NCBI GenBank assembly: GCA_027257055.1
Contig: JAPVLO010000138.1
Coordinates: forward strand, 3,720,001 to 3,784,000
Origin: Cephalopachus bancanus
Taxonomy: Eukaryota; Chordata; Mammalia; Primates; Tarsiidae
DNA length: 64,000 bases
Direction: 5' to 3'
The notes under the pieces were generated by a model. The model saw only the letters and a program-made list of their open reading frames with translations. It was not told where the DNA came from and ran no database searches. A program made the position numbers and the translations under genes. Shown in pieces: positions 22,476 through 34,984 of the stretch (the first letter of the stretch is position 1; each line of letters begins with the position of its first letter).

Positions 22476-23900
22476 TCGACTATTCTTTCAAATTCTCCTC
22501 AACACTGATTTGCAGTTCTACTGATCTCTGTGGCGTGATGCATACCCTAATCTCTGAGAAATGTGAGCCCCTGGTCCTCATGTCCTTATCAAGCTAGGGT
22601 TGTTGCACTTTTCCATTCGCCATCAAAATTGGGCAAAGGAGTATCAAGGGGCCCCATGAACACCACTTGAATGCTCAATATATTTATTTTTGTCACCACT
22701 GTCTAAAACAGACCCACTGGATACTCCTGATGATCAGATTCAATTACCTCTGCCAAAATGGTGGCTCTCCTTTTTACTTTTTTTTTTTTTTCCCTGACTC
22801 TGTCCCTTGATCAAGCCCCCTCAGATTCCTATCCCTTGCTAATTAGGTCCTACAGCTCCTTTCAGGTATTGTTTGTTTCCTCCCAGATTAGGTCCTCCAT
22901 GCCTCCACCTGGATTATATCTTGACTTAACTCTAGAGACCAAGAGGGGAATTAAGGACGTATGTTAACTTGCATGAGGGAAGCCTCTCCAAGCAAAGATA
23001 GACAGTTAACCCGAAATAGAAACAAGTGAGCCACTTCCTTAATTGTGCAGGGAAATTTGGGGCTTCCAAGTTTTTAGGTCCCATAAATCCAGATCTCCCC
23101 ATCCCATGTGTCAAGGTCACGTATTTTTTTTTTTTTTTTTGAGTTGGTGTCTCACTCTGTTGCCCAGACTGGAGTGCAGTGGCCACTCCCCGCCACCACA
23201 GCCTCGACCTGCCGGGCTCCGGCGATCCTTCCGCCTCAGCCTTCCATGTAGCTGGAACTACAGACACGCGCTACCATGCCCGGCTGATATTTTGATTTAT
23301 TGTAGAGATGAGGTCTCGCTGCCCAGGCGGGTCTCGAACCCGCGGGCTCAGGCAATCTACTCACCTCAGCCTCCCAAAGACGCGGGATTATAGGCTGAGC
23401 CACCGAACTTTTTAACTAGAACTTTGGCCTTTGCATAGCACACCTGCTTAACTTGAGAGTTAAAGCATCCTTGGGGCTCTGTCACTCCTATGATTAGGTC
23501 CTGGACCTAGTTCTCAGCTCTCTTTGACTCTGACTACAGAAAGTGAAGCTATCTTTATATGGCAAAAGTCTCCTAGATTTCACAGTTAATTTTCAATTAT
23601 CAATTAATTATTCTGAACGTATCTCTTTTTTTCCCCCTCAGGCAATAGCACACTTTCCAGTTACACATTTTTAGAGCGTCCCTTTACCCTGTATTTCTCA
23701 TACTCCTGATACACCACACCAGCTAGTACATCATCCTTCCATCAATACATCATCCCAAGTGAAAGCTCTAATTATTCTGGTGGCACTTAGTGCCAGGAGC
23801 TATCTGTGCTCTACTAAATACTACTGATGGAGTCATTGCCAGCCAAGGAGCAAGCGATCCAGTTCCTAAATCCCACCCCTAGTCTCCTGTCTTAAATGAG
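22475..23900. mobile_element. Possible ERVL/MaLR internal sequence (interrupted by Alu)
   Basis: The wording of this segment, for example GGGTTGTTGCACTTTTCC and TAATTAGGTCCTACAGC, is familiar from dispersed copies of an ancient endogenous retroelement internal region. No coding frame survives. An Alu sits at 23126-23405. The assignment is from memory and may be wrong. Confidence 0.35.
23126..23405 (-). mobile_element. Dimeric Alu, antisense
   Basis: The plus strand opens with a T-run, then GAGTTGGTGTCTCACTCTG. It has both arms and the GATTTATTGTAGAGATGAGG linker, and ends GCTGAGCCACCGAAC. The last few head bases are missing and no clear target-site duplication is visible. The right arm carries an imperfect version of the palindrome (GTGGCC...GCCAC). 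Confidence 0.95.
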
Positions 23901-23919
23901 TGTTAGTATCTATTGTTTC

Positions 23920-24470
23920 CAGTTGGGCTCCATAGGAAGTAGACTACTGAGATGAAAATTCCTATGAAGGAGATTTACTAAGGCAAGCTCTTGAGTGAGG
24001 AAAGGGAAGGGAAGGGAAGCAGGAGAGGGAAGAGAACTAGGAAAGGGAAGGGAGGTGAAGAAAAGGGAAACAGAGAACAGAAGAGAAGGGAAGGGAGGGG
24101 AGATAGAGAAGGGAAAGGAAAGCAGAAGAAGAAAGAGGGAAAAGTTGCATGTTGACACAGTCTCTATCGAGGCTGCAGTCAGCTCTCAATGGAAGATGAG
24201 GCTGGGGTGTGTCTTATGTAAGCCTCAAGTTGAGGAAAGTGGGCTTGGTATTTCTAGTCTTCACCGATCGATCATTAGCTATAAGGCATCCGCATAAGAG
24301 GCATGCCCTTGGGCAAGCTGGCGATCTTCAGGCAGGGTGGTCTCCAAGGTGGCTGAAAGCTGAAGCCTGTAGCCAGGCCATACAGAAGACGTTCTTCATT
24401 CCTGCAAGAGAATCTGGATGGTGTATCATGGTATCCACCGAACCAGTGTATGACATTGCTACTCAGTTTT
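23920..24470. mobile_element. Probable old LTR-like repeat containing the purine tract
   Basis: GGGCTCCATAGGAAGTAGAC..., AAGGAGATTTACTAAGG... and GGTGGCTGAAAGCTGAAGCC followed by GTAGCCAGGCCA are words of a dispersed LTR-like repeat that I recognise but cannot name. Confidence 0.4.
23992..24145 (+). repeat. Polypurine (GGGAA-rich) tract
   Basis: About 150 bases that are almost entirely purine on the plus strand, with many AAGGGAAGGGAAGGGAAG-type units. It produces Lys/Arg/Glu-rich open frames on one strand and Ser/Pro/Leu-rich frames on the other, none real. Such mirror-like tracts can form triplex DNA. Confidence 0.93.
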
Positions 24471-25143
24471 AAGGCAAAAGAAAAAATAAAACACAAAAAT
24501 ATCTTCCGTGTATTGAAAATAAAACATTCGTGAAATACATCTTCTTTCCGCCTTTCTCAAACCATGTGATTACCAATTGTAGTTAGTCAGAGAAGCACTT
24601 AGGTTGAAGTTGCAGAGAGAACAGACAGTAAACAGAGCATACAAATTCTTCCCAGATTTGAGAAGAAGTCGCTGCTTTTTAAAGCAGCAAACTCGAATAA
24701 TTCTTTCTCTTTCTAGGTTGAGGTGACCTCTCCCTGTCCCCTACATTCAGGCCAAGGTTGAGACCTTCTTCTAGACGGCTGGATCTCCTAATATACTTGT
24801 TCCCAGGTTATCCTAACTTGAGTGTACTGTTTGTTTCTTACTGGAACCCTAACTTACACAAACATCCTTCCTGATGCTATCAATCGATTAGTAAACTCCC
24901 TTAGTGTTGCATAAGTGCTTGATTTATTCTTGTGTCTCTAAGATGGGTTCTAGGTGTTTCTATAACCACGAAATAATTGTGTTTCATGAGCCATTATTTT
25001 CAAATATATACATAAAATTTCTAGTAATCTCAATGCTAATATTTGAGGCTCTGATTACTTCCTATTTTTGCCAAGATTGGAGAAACAATCTTAAATGCAG
25101 CACTATTTCCCATATGTCATATTTTAGTAAATATAGTATTGGT

Positions 25144-25317
25144 TAACTCAGATTCTCAGTTATATAATTCTTATTAGAGAATGCAGAGATCTTTAATTGG
25201 ATCATGGGAAGAGAGAATTACTCAAGAGAGTAACTCAGATTCTCAGTTTTTTAATTCTGATTAGAGAATGCGGAGATCTTTAAATGAATCACAAGAAGGG
25301 AGAATTACTCAAGAGAG
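25144..25317. repeat. Two-copy 87-bp tandem duplication
   Basis: Copies at 25144-25230 and 25231-25317 both start TAACTCAGATTCTCAGTT and end GAGAATTACTCAAGAGAG. They are the same length and differ at about ten positions by eye, so the duplication is old. Confidence 0.95.
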
Positions 25318-25319
25318 TC

Positions 25320-26325
25320 CAATATTTGTATGACCTGGCAGAAATTGCTTGGTTTCAGGACCTTGTTTCTGTATCTGTGCAATAAGAAAACAGGAAAATG
25401 TGTCATTGGATATTTTGAAGTTCCAGTATTTTTGTAGTTCTCTGATGCAGAACATTGTAAAATGGGCACATTGCTTGGAATGTTTATGTTGAATCCCTTT
25501 CTAAGGGTTTACAACTACTGAGTCATCGTATTCTTCAAAGATAATGTTCTAGACAATTGATTATCATTTCCTGCCTTTTAACTGATGAGAAGAAAATGAG
25601 AAATAGACAATGACATTGAGCTTTTGGCAAAGACAACAATGTAAGGTTTATAAATACTGCATTTGTGCTTCGGTGAAGTGGCCATTGCTTAAAGTTAATG
25701 GCTTTGGCAGCCCTGGATGGCCCAATGTTGATTGACTGACATAAAGGTCAACTGCTTAATGTACAAACTGTCCTTCTAGAATAAAGACACTGATTCTGGT
25801 CTGCTGACAGGAGGGGCTGTCATTGAGAGTCTGATGTACAATAGTGATGATGAAAGAATCCATTCACCTTCTTTTGATCCCTGCTTCTCGTGATCAATGG
25901 CACTTAAGTCAGGTCAGGACCAGGAGTGGACACTTCTATGGCAGTAGAACAAACTAAGACCAAGCTGCTACAAAGCAGTACTCACTTCATCTGTATTCTA
26001 TTCAAACAAATGGAACTAGCCAGCTATAGATGGTAGTTACTAACCACTACACAGACCACAGACAAATTCAGGATGGTGCTTCCTACCAATTCTAAGTTGC
26101 TCAAACTTGAATTCAATCATTTGCTCACTCCATGAATTGAAAATTAATTTTGAATTTCAGCACAGAAGTCATTATGAACATTAGAAAACTTATTCTGTGC
26201 TGTTTTTGTCATTGAGTTGATTAGGGTAATTTGTGAAATTGGGTAACTAGAGATGAATAAGACTTAATTTCTTGATTCTTTGGAGAATATGAACACCTAA
26301 TTTAATTCATGGATTCTGAATCTAA
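25320..26325. other. Intergenic DNA, nothing recognised with confidence
   Basis: A very weak MIR-like order of words lies around 25500-25650. No gene or RNA is visible. Confidence 0.5.
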
Positions 26326-26329
26326 GCAC

Positions 26330-26504
26330 CTATAACATTTTGGAGTAGATAATTCTTTGTTGGGGAGGGTTTTCCTGAGAACTGTAGGATATTTGACATC
26401 AGCATGGGCTTCTACTCATGAGATGCCAGTGGCAACATTTCTCAGCTGTGACAACCAAAAAGAGTTCTAGACATTGACAAACATCCCCAGTTGGGAAACA
26501 CTGA
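26330..26504 (-). mobile_element. MER5A (hAT-Charlie non-autonomous) DNA transposon
   Basis: AGATAATTCTTTGTTGGGGA, CTCATGAGATGCCAGTGGCA, AGCTGTGACAACCAAAAAG and the end GTTGGGAAACACTG match the reverse complement of MER5A. It is an old eutherian repeat. Confidence 0.85.
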
Positions 26505-26509
26505 TCTAA

Positions 26510-29190
26510 AGCTAATTTATTTATCTGAGCAAAATAAATAAATTTTTTATGAGCAAGAACTTTGGGGACTCAAAGAAGAACAGAATGTGACCCCCCTCAA
26601 GGATCTTGCAATATGTTCAAAAAAGTAAGACCATTAAATGGCACCATTAAGGTATATATGCAAGGTTTGGGGACTTTTAAAAACTTCTTATGCTTTCAAA
26701 GTATTTCACTTAGTAATAATGTATTTAATAATAAATTTACCATGAATTGATTAGACTACTTCTAATACTGCCTGAGTGAAAACAGAGAACCTAAAATGTC
26801 AGGGAGAAGGGATGAGAATAGGAGCCATGAAAAAAAAGTTTTTTTTAAAGGGAATGGGTTAGCTAAAAAAAAAAAGGTGGCCTAACCTTTGACACGTTAG
26901 TGAAGGAAAATGTTGAGTGATGTCTGAATATGAAAACTGATGTTACTGGCAGAGCATCAAACTTTAAGAAAGCTATCAAGCAAATCTTCTAGATGTTTGA
27001 AGCCAGATATTATACATGTACAACATATATATCTATATTGCCATGAAACAACACTTGGCACCATGCTTGATGGTGCAGTCTTCTCACGCTGGATCATTCA
27101 CCTGGGGGTGTGGGCGAGGCTTTGCTATTCCTTCCTCCGTGCTGCATTTTTAAACACTAAACTAAAAGTCAAAATGCGATGACACTTCCCTGAAACTCAA
27201 AGAAATGAGAAGGTGAACTCCTGCCGGGAGACATAATGCTGTCCCAAAGTTGCCGCCACATACTAAGTAGGCAGGGAGGGATTTTATATAAAAGTCATGC
27301 TCAAAAGGCAGTAGAAAAGGAATCGATGGAATAAGATAAGACTTGGTGAGATCTTTAAAATAAAACTCTCAGCGGAACTCACAATTTTCCATTGTGACTG
27401 TCAAACTGGGTTAGAACGTGTTTTGTGATGGTAACTGTCATTTAGTTCAACCATTTTGGGACACGCCCAGGAAAACCACAAACATATACAATTCTACAAT
27501 AGAAATCAATAAGGCACATGGCATGTTCCCTATGTGAGGAATTATCCCAGTAACTCAACAGGGTTAGAATGAAACTGTGAGAAGTCCAAGAGAGTGACAG
27601 GTATTTTTAGCTTATAAATTTACATTTCCAGTAGCAACAAAATACTCAGATCAGATACTGAGCGTAAATGTTCTGAAAAATGCAGAAGTATGTACTTTAT
27701 ATAAAATTTAATTTTTTAACTTGAATGAAAACTATACAGAGGTTTGGAGAAAGATCTTCTTGGATCAAGCAATCTTATTGTTTTTGTTGAGCAACAGAAT
27801 TCATTTAAAATTCTATGCAAAGTTTTTGAATGTATGACTAAAACTTGTAGTTAAAGATCAGGTGCTAAAATATGAACCAAGGTTAGTGAAAAGAGAATCA
27901 TTGACTATACCAATCAAAATTAGCATTTTGCTTTTGGATCAACTCACGCTTAAATGCCCAGAGCACTGTAAATAATCTTTTTTATTTTCCTTTTTCTTTC
28001 TAGGTAGAAAGCAAAAACTGCTATGCAAGCTTGATCCAGTAACATGCTGACTTGTAAACTTGCCCAAACTATTTTACAAATGGAAGCCCACTTTGTGCAG
28101 GACTGTCCATAACTTACCAAAAAAAGAAAAGAAAAAAAGAAATACAGCACAAAAAGGCAAAATGACATATAGAAGGGGTCTTTAAACGGGTGATACTGCA
28201 AAGTTCTGGGTGAGATGATTCAAATATGAATTAGACAGATTCCCTATTGAATTGTTCACAACTTCGTTGTGGGGGGGTGGTTAAGGTAGAAGCAATTCAC
28301 TAAAATAGACCTCATTAACATATTGTTAATTATAACACAAAGGAAATGATTCAACCTAGAACATTGTGGAAAGGAAACAAGGATAAAAATGGGGAGTTGT
28401 TTTTCTCTTAACTCTGGCAAGCTTTAGAAAATTGTATGTAGGTCCATATTCATAGAGTGTGTTAGAAGAGACTTTATTTCTTGGTTGCTTACTTCTTGTT
28501 CTTAGTCACAAGTTGTAGACAGGACAATGCAGAGACACTAGTAGTTATCTCAGTGCCATTTTAGGAAGGGGTCAGTTTCTCTTTTATCTTGCAGCTATTT
28601 GGACTGAGCCTCAGCTTTTCTTTAAAGTTGGAGGTGTTCTAATCAGCATCTCAGAGATGGAAGACAAAATCCCAAACATGTCCAGGATGTCTCCTTTTTT
28701 TCCTTAAAGTGTCATTCTATTAGAAAGTCAGCAATTCTTAAGATTTTAAAAATATATTACACCAGAAAGCTTAAAATTTATTTTTTCAATCTGAATATGC
28801 CATTAACCAATTAAAAAATTAATAAATAGACGTAGCATTACTCTTTTAATGTTTCCCCACATCTATAATAACATTTAAATATTTATATATGTGAGTGAAT
28901 TTTGCGTGAGCATGTATTTAATGACATACAAGTTGCAAGCTTATGGAGATGGGAAAAAACATCTCCTGTCTATTGTCTTCATTATACTTAATTTAAATCC
29001 AAATTGACTATTTAAATAGCAATGCATTGAAATTCTAATTCATAACATATTTATGCTAATATAATGAATTATTATATACTATTTTTATAACTTTGGGTTT
29101 CAACACACTACAGAGTTTTAGATTCTTAGAGAATTTAAGATGACCATTTAGTTTAACTAAATAGGTAGCTACAAAAGTGATTTATCTGAG
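26510..29190. other. Intergenic DNA, nothing recognised with confidence
   Basis: AT-rich DNA without gene signals. A CpG-containing, more complex patch at about 27030-27290 stands out slightly. The A-rich stretch near 28120-28145 gives a spurious antisense open frame. Confidence 0.5.
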
Positions 29191-29195
29191 ATTTT

Positions 29196-29234
29196 TTTTC
29201 CATTGCACTCCAGCCTAGGTGACAGAGTGAGTAC
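29196..29234 (+). mobile_element. Tiny Alu/7SL right-end fragment
   Basis: CATTGCACTCCAGCCTAGGTG followed by ACAGAGTGAG is the 3' end of an Alu arm, alone, with no head or tail around it. Confidence 0.7.
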
Positions 29235-29239
29235 TTGAG

Positions 29240-30540
29240 ATCTTTTAAAAGATAAAAGTATTAACTATTCTTGAACCAGCATTATTTTTGTTAGAAAATA
29301 TTTTTTAAAATGAGTCCTGGCTAGAAAATGTGAAGCAAGGCCTCATCGGTCTGAGAATTAAAGTTTCAGAAAATTGTTTCAAGTATTTCACACACACAGT
29401 AAAAAATAAAATAGTTGCAGATGATTTAAACCAGTTTCAAGCCATATGTGGTAAGATGCTATTTGAGAATCAAATAAAAAAATTCTGAGAAGGCCTTGTA
29501 GTTTAACATAAATAGCAAACTCAAGGGAGAATTCAACAGGGAGATATGTAATGGCAGGTGTGTATGCATGATTAAGTTATTGATTTATAAAATTATGCTA
29601 CAGTTTATGTTTTCCCTCTGTACCTGTGAATACAGTGCACTTTGAATCATCATAATTTATCTGCATCATGTTTTTGAAGTGCAATATGACTGTTTAAATA
29701 CATTTCAACCATGATCACTAACAAATTAAGTTGGTGATAAAACACCCCAGAGAGAACAAGTTTCCTAAGAGAAAATATGAAAAGACTGACACCCTTGTTA
29801 AAATATTGTAATTTTTTTCATTTCGTTTACTAAAGTGAAATCTTTGTAACTTTCTTGATTATGACAGTTCAGTGTAACAGACTTCCCATTGAATAGGTAC
29901 AAAGTGAAATATTCATAAAGCTGATTGGTCTTTAGATCAAACCCATTTGTAAAAATAAATGGTACAGAAAAACATCTATGTTATATTTCTTCTCCTTAGA
30001 AAACTGATGTTAAAAAAATGGTAACCATGCATCTAAGGAAAAATTTATAAAAACCACATCTTCTATAACGATGTCATTATAACAATCATCCAGAAACAAA
30101 AGAAGCATAAATGAAACATATCCATTTTAAATACACTGAAAGTGGAATTATATGGTTGAAATAGCACTGTATTCATGTTTATTTTGATTCATTTAATGCT
30201 ATTCAGGAAAATAGATACACCTTAGCAGGTGCTGAATAATATGCAGAAAAATGAACATTTCTATTAGAAGCACCTGGATAGTCACAGCTTAGATAATAAT
30301 AACCTAAAGAGATCCAAGCAATCCAGATTTTATGCAATGAGATTCCACTTCTCATCTCTGCAACATGACATAATTTCATGTTCTGTTATATCTTTTCAAA
30401 TTAAATACAATGTCATTTCTAGTTTTTATAATGTGGTCTTACATACTGAATATATATGCAGATATAGAGTAGCTTAGATGTGTCACCCTAGAGAGTCATT
30501 CTCTAACCCTCTATCAAGTATATAAACAGACATTACAAAA
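29240..30540. other. AT-rich intergenic DNA, nothing recognised
   Basis: No gene, RNA or confident repeat is visible in this stretch. Confidence 0.5.
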
Positions 30541-30544
30541 AACA

Positions 30545-30788
30545 CATTGAGTATTTACAAGCCAAGTGCTTTACAGATACTAATTACTTTCTTGGCCTGA
30601 CAAATGAAAGTTTCCTAAGAACCTTGGTGCAGCAAAAATTCTAGGAGGTAAACTATCATGATTATACAGAATTTTATTTACAAAATTAAAGTAAGAGGTC
30701 AAATAGCTTGCCCACTTTCAAACAGATGATAAAAAAAAGAGGGCCTGGTAATTGAACTGTCATTCTTAATCATGACACTGTATATCTT
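30545..30788 (-). mobile_element. MIR SINE, antisense
   Basis: GAGTATTTACAAGCCAAGTG, TTCTAGGAGGTAAACTATC, AGGTCAAATAGCTTGCCCAC and GGGCCTGGTAATTGAACTG follow the reverse complement of MIR over nearly its whole length. Confidence 0.75.
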
Positions 30789-31013
30789 GCAAATACTTCC
30801 TGGCAGATACTCATACCTATCCCTTTCCCAAAACTAACATAATGATGAAATATCTTGCTGATATTTTCCACGAATCAGAGAATAAATCTAGATTTACTCT
30901 TGCTATTTTTATAACTGTTGATTTTTTCTTCTGAGCAAAAATTGTAAAGAAGAGGACCTCAAGGTTAATCCTCTAGTGATAGGGTTTTGTTTTGTAGAAA
31001 AATTCAGTCAACT

Positions 31014-31049
31014 AGAAGAGAAAAAAGAAGAAGGAAAAAGAGGAGGGGA

Positions 31050-31097
<48 letters not shown>

Positions 31098-31118
31098 AAT
31101 AAAGAAAGAAAGAGTCCA
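31014..31118 (+). repeat. (GAAA)n microsatellite in purine-rich context
   Basis: About 16 GAAA units at 31049-31115 preceded by AAAAGAAGAAGGAAAAAGAGG. It accounts for the Lys/Arg-rich open frame here. Confidence 0.96.
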
Positions 31119-31705
31119 GTTCACATTAAATTAAACAAGAAAGAAAGAATTGGAGAACTGAAGTCAAGGCCTTTTTACCAAAGGAAGTCAGAGTGTCTCC
31201 TGCATTGGATATATGCATTGAAGTTTGACTAGGGTAGAGTTGAATGGGAAGTTTATTTTCTAATTTCAAAGATACCCCCCTCCCAAAAAATCAAAGAAAC
31301 TCTCTTTAAAACAGCTCACGCTCCTTCCACACACCATTCAGGTGCCTGAAATGCAGGAAAAAATAACACAAGCTGTCGATATCTGGCAATCCAGTTAAAT
31401 AGAGAGGCACTCGATATATCTACTCACTATTTTTGAAAACTAGCTTTCAATAAGCCCAATTCCAGTCAAAAAGGGAAGAGAAAAGAGAATTCACATTGTT
31501 CATACAGCTATTCTACAAGGAGAAATAAAGTAAAGAAGTGAAGTAATCTAGAGATGCACAGAGAATGCAATCAGAATTAATGGAAACAAGAAAAACATTT
31601 AGAAAAGACATCCACCAAGTTCTAAAACAAAATTTCGGAAGACAAATGCATCAAGTCCTAAGGAATTCAGAAAATCAAGTAGCAAATAAGATCTGTGAAA
31701 GAAGA

Positions 31706-31850
31706 GATCAGTTGTGCGTGGTGGCACGCACCTGTAGTCCCTGAGGTGGGGAAGGCTGAGGTGGAAGAATCGCTTGAGTCCAAGAGCTCAAGTCTGCATT
31801 GGGCCTTGTTCCACTCTGCTTGGGCCATAGAACGGAATCCCAACTCAAAT
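31706..31850 (+). mobile_element. Alu-like monomer (right-arm type)
   Basis: Only one arm is present: GTGGTGGCACGCACCTGTAG..., GGAAGGCTGAGGTGGAAGAATC, ending GAACGGAATCCCAACTC and a tail of AAT repeats. Neither a left arm nor the linker precedes it. It is either a free right monomer or a deleted dimer. Confidence 0.8.
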
Positions 31851-32397
31851 AATAATAATAATAAAATAACAACAGCAGCAATAACAATAGTAATAAAATT
31901 TCTACAAAAAGAAAAAGATTAATGATGAGATTACCAGAAAACTCATGCCGTTGTGTGAAAGTTGATAGTAGTTAGAAAACAAAGTGAGGAGAATGGTACC
32001 TATGCAGTGATGATGGATGCACCATTAGAAACAAGAAGGAGGATTTGGAAAGCTATTTCCAATGAAAAGGTATCTGGTCTGAGATTATCACATAAAGTGA
32101 GGAGAGAAAAGATAAAGCAGGGAAAAAGAGAGTTGTAAAGTAAATGCTAGATTTTGAGAACATACACATATGGAAAACTGGAGACTCCCTGATGCAGAAA
32201 GCAGAACTCTTAGAATTTAAAAAATCAAAGGTAAATACTTATCTGAAGTAAGAAATTAGCTGAATTTACACATTGACAAAGTTCACTGTGTTCCCAGAAA
32301 AGTTAATAGAGAACACTCAAAATCAAAACATATCCTGTTGAAATTATCAAATTACGGGGTAAAAAAATAATGCCAAAAGCATTCAGACAAAAGAGGC

Positions 32398-32400
<3 letters not shown>

Positions 32401-32444
<44 letters not shown>
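32401..32444. repeat. (CA)n microsatellite
   Basis: Twenty-two uninterrupted AC units. Confidence 0.98.
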
Positions 32445-32447
<3 letters not shown>

Positions 32448-33905
32448 AATCAGGAGAGCCTCAGACTTCTTTAAGGAAATCATTGTGGACTGGAGTCAAG
32501 TCTAAAATGTTTCCAAGTAAAGGAGAGAGAATTAAAATTCCATTCTTAGTCAAGTCACATTTATATGTAAAAGAAACAAAAAGGCATTCTCAGATTCCCT
32601 GGGATTTAGGAAACATATTACCTCTAAGCAAATCTTTATATAATTTATACAAGTAAGATATTAACCACAGCAATAAAATTCTGATGTGGCAACTATTGAA
32701 ACTAAACTAAATAGAACTCAATAAATGGAATAAACTCACCAGTTATAAAGAAAAGTCTATTTTAAAAAATAAGCCAATGATAAGTTGTATGCAATTTCTA
32801 TGTTTAAAGTAAAATAATTCAATTGCAAATGTAAGTACAGGAGGTGCTTCAAGGTGACAGATTAGAGGCATCTTTCACTTACTTCCTCCGAGAGTAGATA
32901 ATTACACTTTGAATAGATCACTACAAAGAGAACACTGGAATTCAACAGAGAAGTGATTAGAAACACTTAAATCAAGAAAAAAGAAGGAATCAAGGCAGCC
33001 TGCTTTACTGAGCGATACCTCTCAATGTGGGGAAAGGGAAAGGGAGAGTCGCCAGAGATCTTCATTTCCATCACAGACTCCTTTTGCTCTTGACTCTCAT
33101 GGGCCCAAAACTAGCATAGGGAGCTGGTAGCAGACTGGGCTGAGTCCAGTCCTAGCTCCTAGAGTGTGAGCAGGTACTAGAAGTGTGGAACCTAATCTAG
33201 CTATGCCCTGAGGCCCCTCCTAGGGTCTGAAGTCAACTCAACTGCCAATAACACCACAGCCCACAATTACTATCATGTGCCACCTGCAAGTCTAGGGACT
33301 GGCCTACTCAAAGTGTCATCACAGCTACCACCAACACCAGCATAAACTAACTGGGTTGTAGAGAGTTATCCCACTACTGCTACTGCCAATCACGATGCCA
33401 CACTCACTGCCAGAGGTTCAAGAATTCATTCACCTGATTAGCCCACTGCTGTTATTCCCAGGAGTCAGGAAAGCCATTTGGAGGTCCAAGAATTGTCCTT
33501 CCTAAACTCACTAACTCTGGTACCAGCATGCATTTCCATGGTGTCCAAGTACAAGCAAACTCAACATACCACTAACACTACTAGGGCACAAAGACTGACC
33601 TGCCTGGCATCTCAGCCTCTAGAAAAACTTTACCATGGCTTCCACTAGCAACCAAACCCTAAGCCAATGAGGAAATCACAGACACCAATGACAATGTTTA
33701 TATACAAAAAAAAAAAATCATACAGAGACCACATTACTATACACACTCAAAATAAAAACCAAAGTGCTCTTTTTAACCAACATCATAGATACATCTTCAG
33801 AGAAATTTTCTAAAAAAGAACATTTTAAAAACTGAAAAAAAAATATTATACCAGATGCACAGATATCAATATGAGAACACAGGAAACAAGAAATAGCAAG
33901 GATAT

Positions 33906-34810
33906 ATGACATTCCAAATAAACATGATTATCCAGAAACAGATCTCTATCAAAAACATTCCTCATATCTTAAAAACAGAATTCAAAATTTTGATACTAAA
34001 AAACTCAGTGAGATACAAGAGAATTTTGCTCTATAGTGAAAAGAAACCACAAAAGAAATTCAGGGTAAGAGTGAGTAATATACTAAAAAGATTGATCTAT
34101 GAAAAAAGAATCAAACTGAAATTCCGGAACTGAAAAATTTACTTAATAAAATGCAAAATACATTTGAAAACTTCAATGACAGACAAGATTAAGCAGAAGA
34201 AATAATTTCAGATCTTGAAAAGAGGTCTTGTGAAATAACCCAGTCACATAAAAATAAAGAAAATAATAATAATAAAAAAGAATAAGCAAAACCTTCATGA
34301 TATATGGGACATAATAAAGTGGCCCAATATATACATTTTCAGATCTCCAGAGGGCAAAGAGTAAATTAAAGGGTTAGAAAACCTATTTAATGAAAAGATA
34401 AATGAAGATTTTAAAATTCAGCCAGAGATTTAGACATTCAGATACAAGAGACTCAGAAATCCCATGATATAATATAACAAGATCTCCTCCATGGCACATT
34501 ATAGTGAAATTGTCTAAAGGCAAACACAGAGAGCATTCTAAAAACAGCACAAGAAAATGTCTAGTTACCTATAAAAAAACTTCCCTCACACTAACAGCAG
34601 ATTTCAGCATAGAAATCTTACAAGACAGGAGAGAAATAATTGATATATTTAAATATCTGTAAGAAAATTACTACAAGCCAAGGATACTACATCCAGTAAA
34701 AATATCCTTTAATAGTAAAGATGAATACAGTTTTTTCAAGACAAGCAACACAGAGAGAATTTGCCACTACTAGACTGGCACTACATGATAATACTCCAGG
34801 CAATGCTCAA
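33906..34810 (+). pseudogene. L1 ORF1 relic
   Basis: This segment lies between the L1 5' region and the start of ORF2, where ORF1 (the RNA-binding L1 protein) is expected. The frame at 33906-34133 is Lys- and Ile-rich. Clear L1 words follow at 34600-34810 (ATATCTGTAAGAAAATTAC, CTACATCCAGTAAAAATATC). No frame longer than about 75 codons remains, so the protein is lost. ORF1 boundaries are approximate because the relic is highly diverged. Confidence 0.55.
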
Positions 34811-34984
34811 GGTAATCTAAAACTGGAAGTGGTAGGATGATATTTATGAAAACAAATGAGGGAGAGGAAAAACTCAAATGGTGCTACTACAGAAAAGTAT
34901 CAAACCATAACAACAAAAAAGAAAAGAAAAAGAAAGGAAGAAAGAAAAAATACACAAACCAACCAGAAAACAATGACAGTAATA

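Larger units (their letters stand above)
31300..32830 (+). mobile_element. Probable ancient HAL1/L1-type segment
   Basis: Phrases such as ATCAAAACATATCCTGTTG, AAAGCATTCAGACAAAAGAGG and CAGACTTCTTTAAGG resemble the ORF1-associated part of old L1/HAL1 elements. The segment is interrupted by an Alu monomer at 31706 and a CA repeat at 32401. Boundaries are uncertain. Confidence 0.45.

Noticed and set aside
22475..23900. Possible host gene exons in the more complex sequence between two LTR-like repeats
   Set aside because: Sequence style is that of a dispersed retroelement internal region, and no frame or splice pattern supports exons.
24003..24145. CRISPR-like appearance of regularly spaced GGGAAGGGAAG units
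   Set aside because: A simple purine tract with no unique spacers in a mammalian-type genome.
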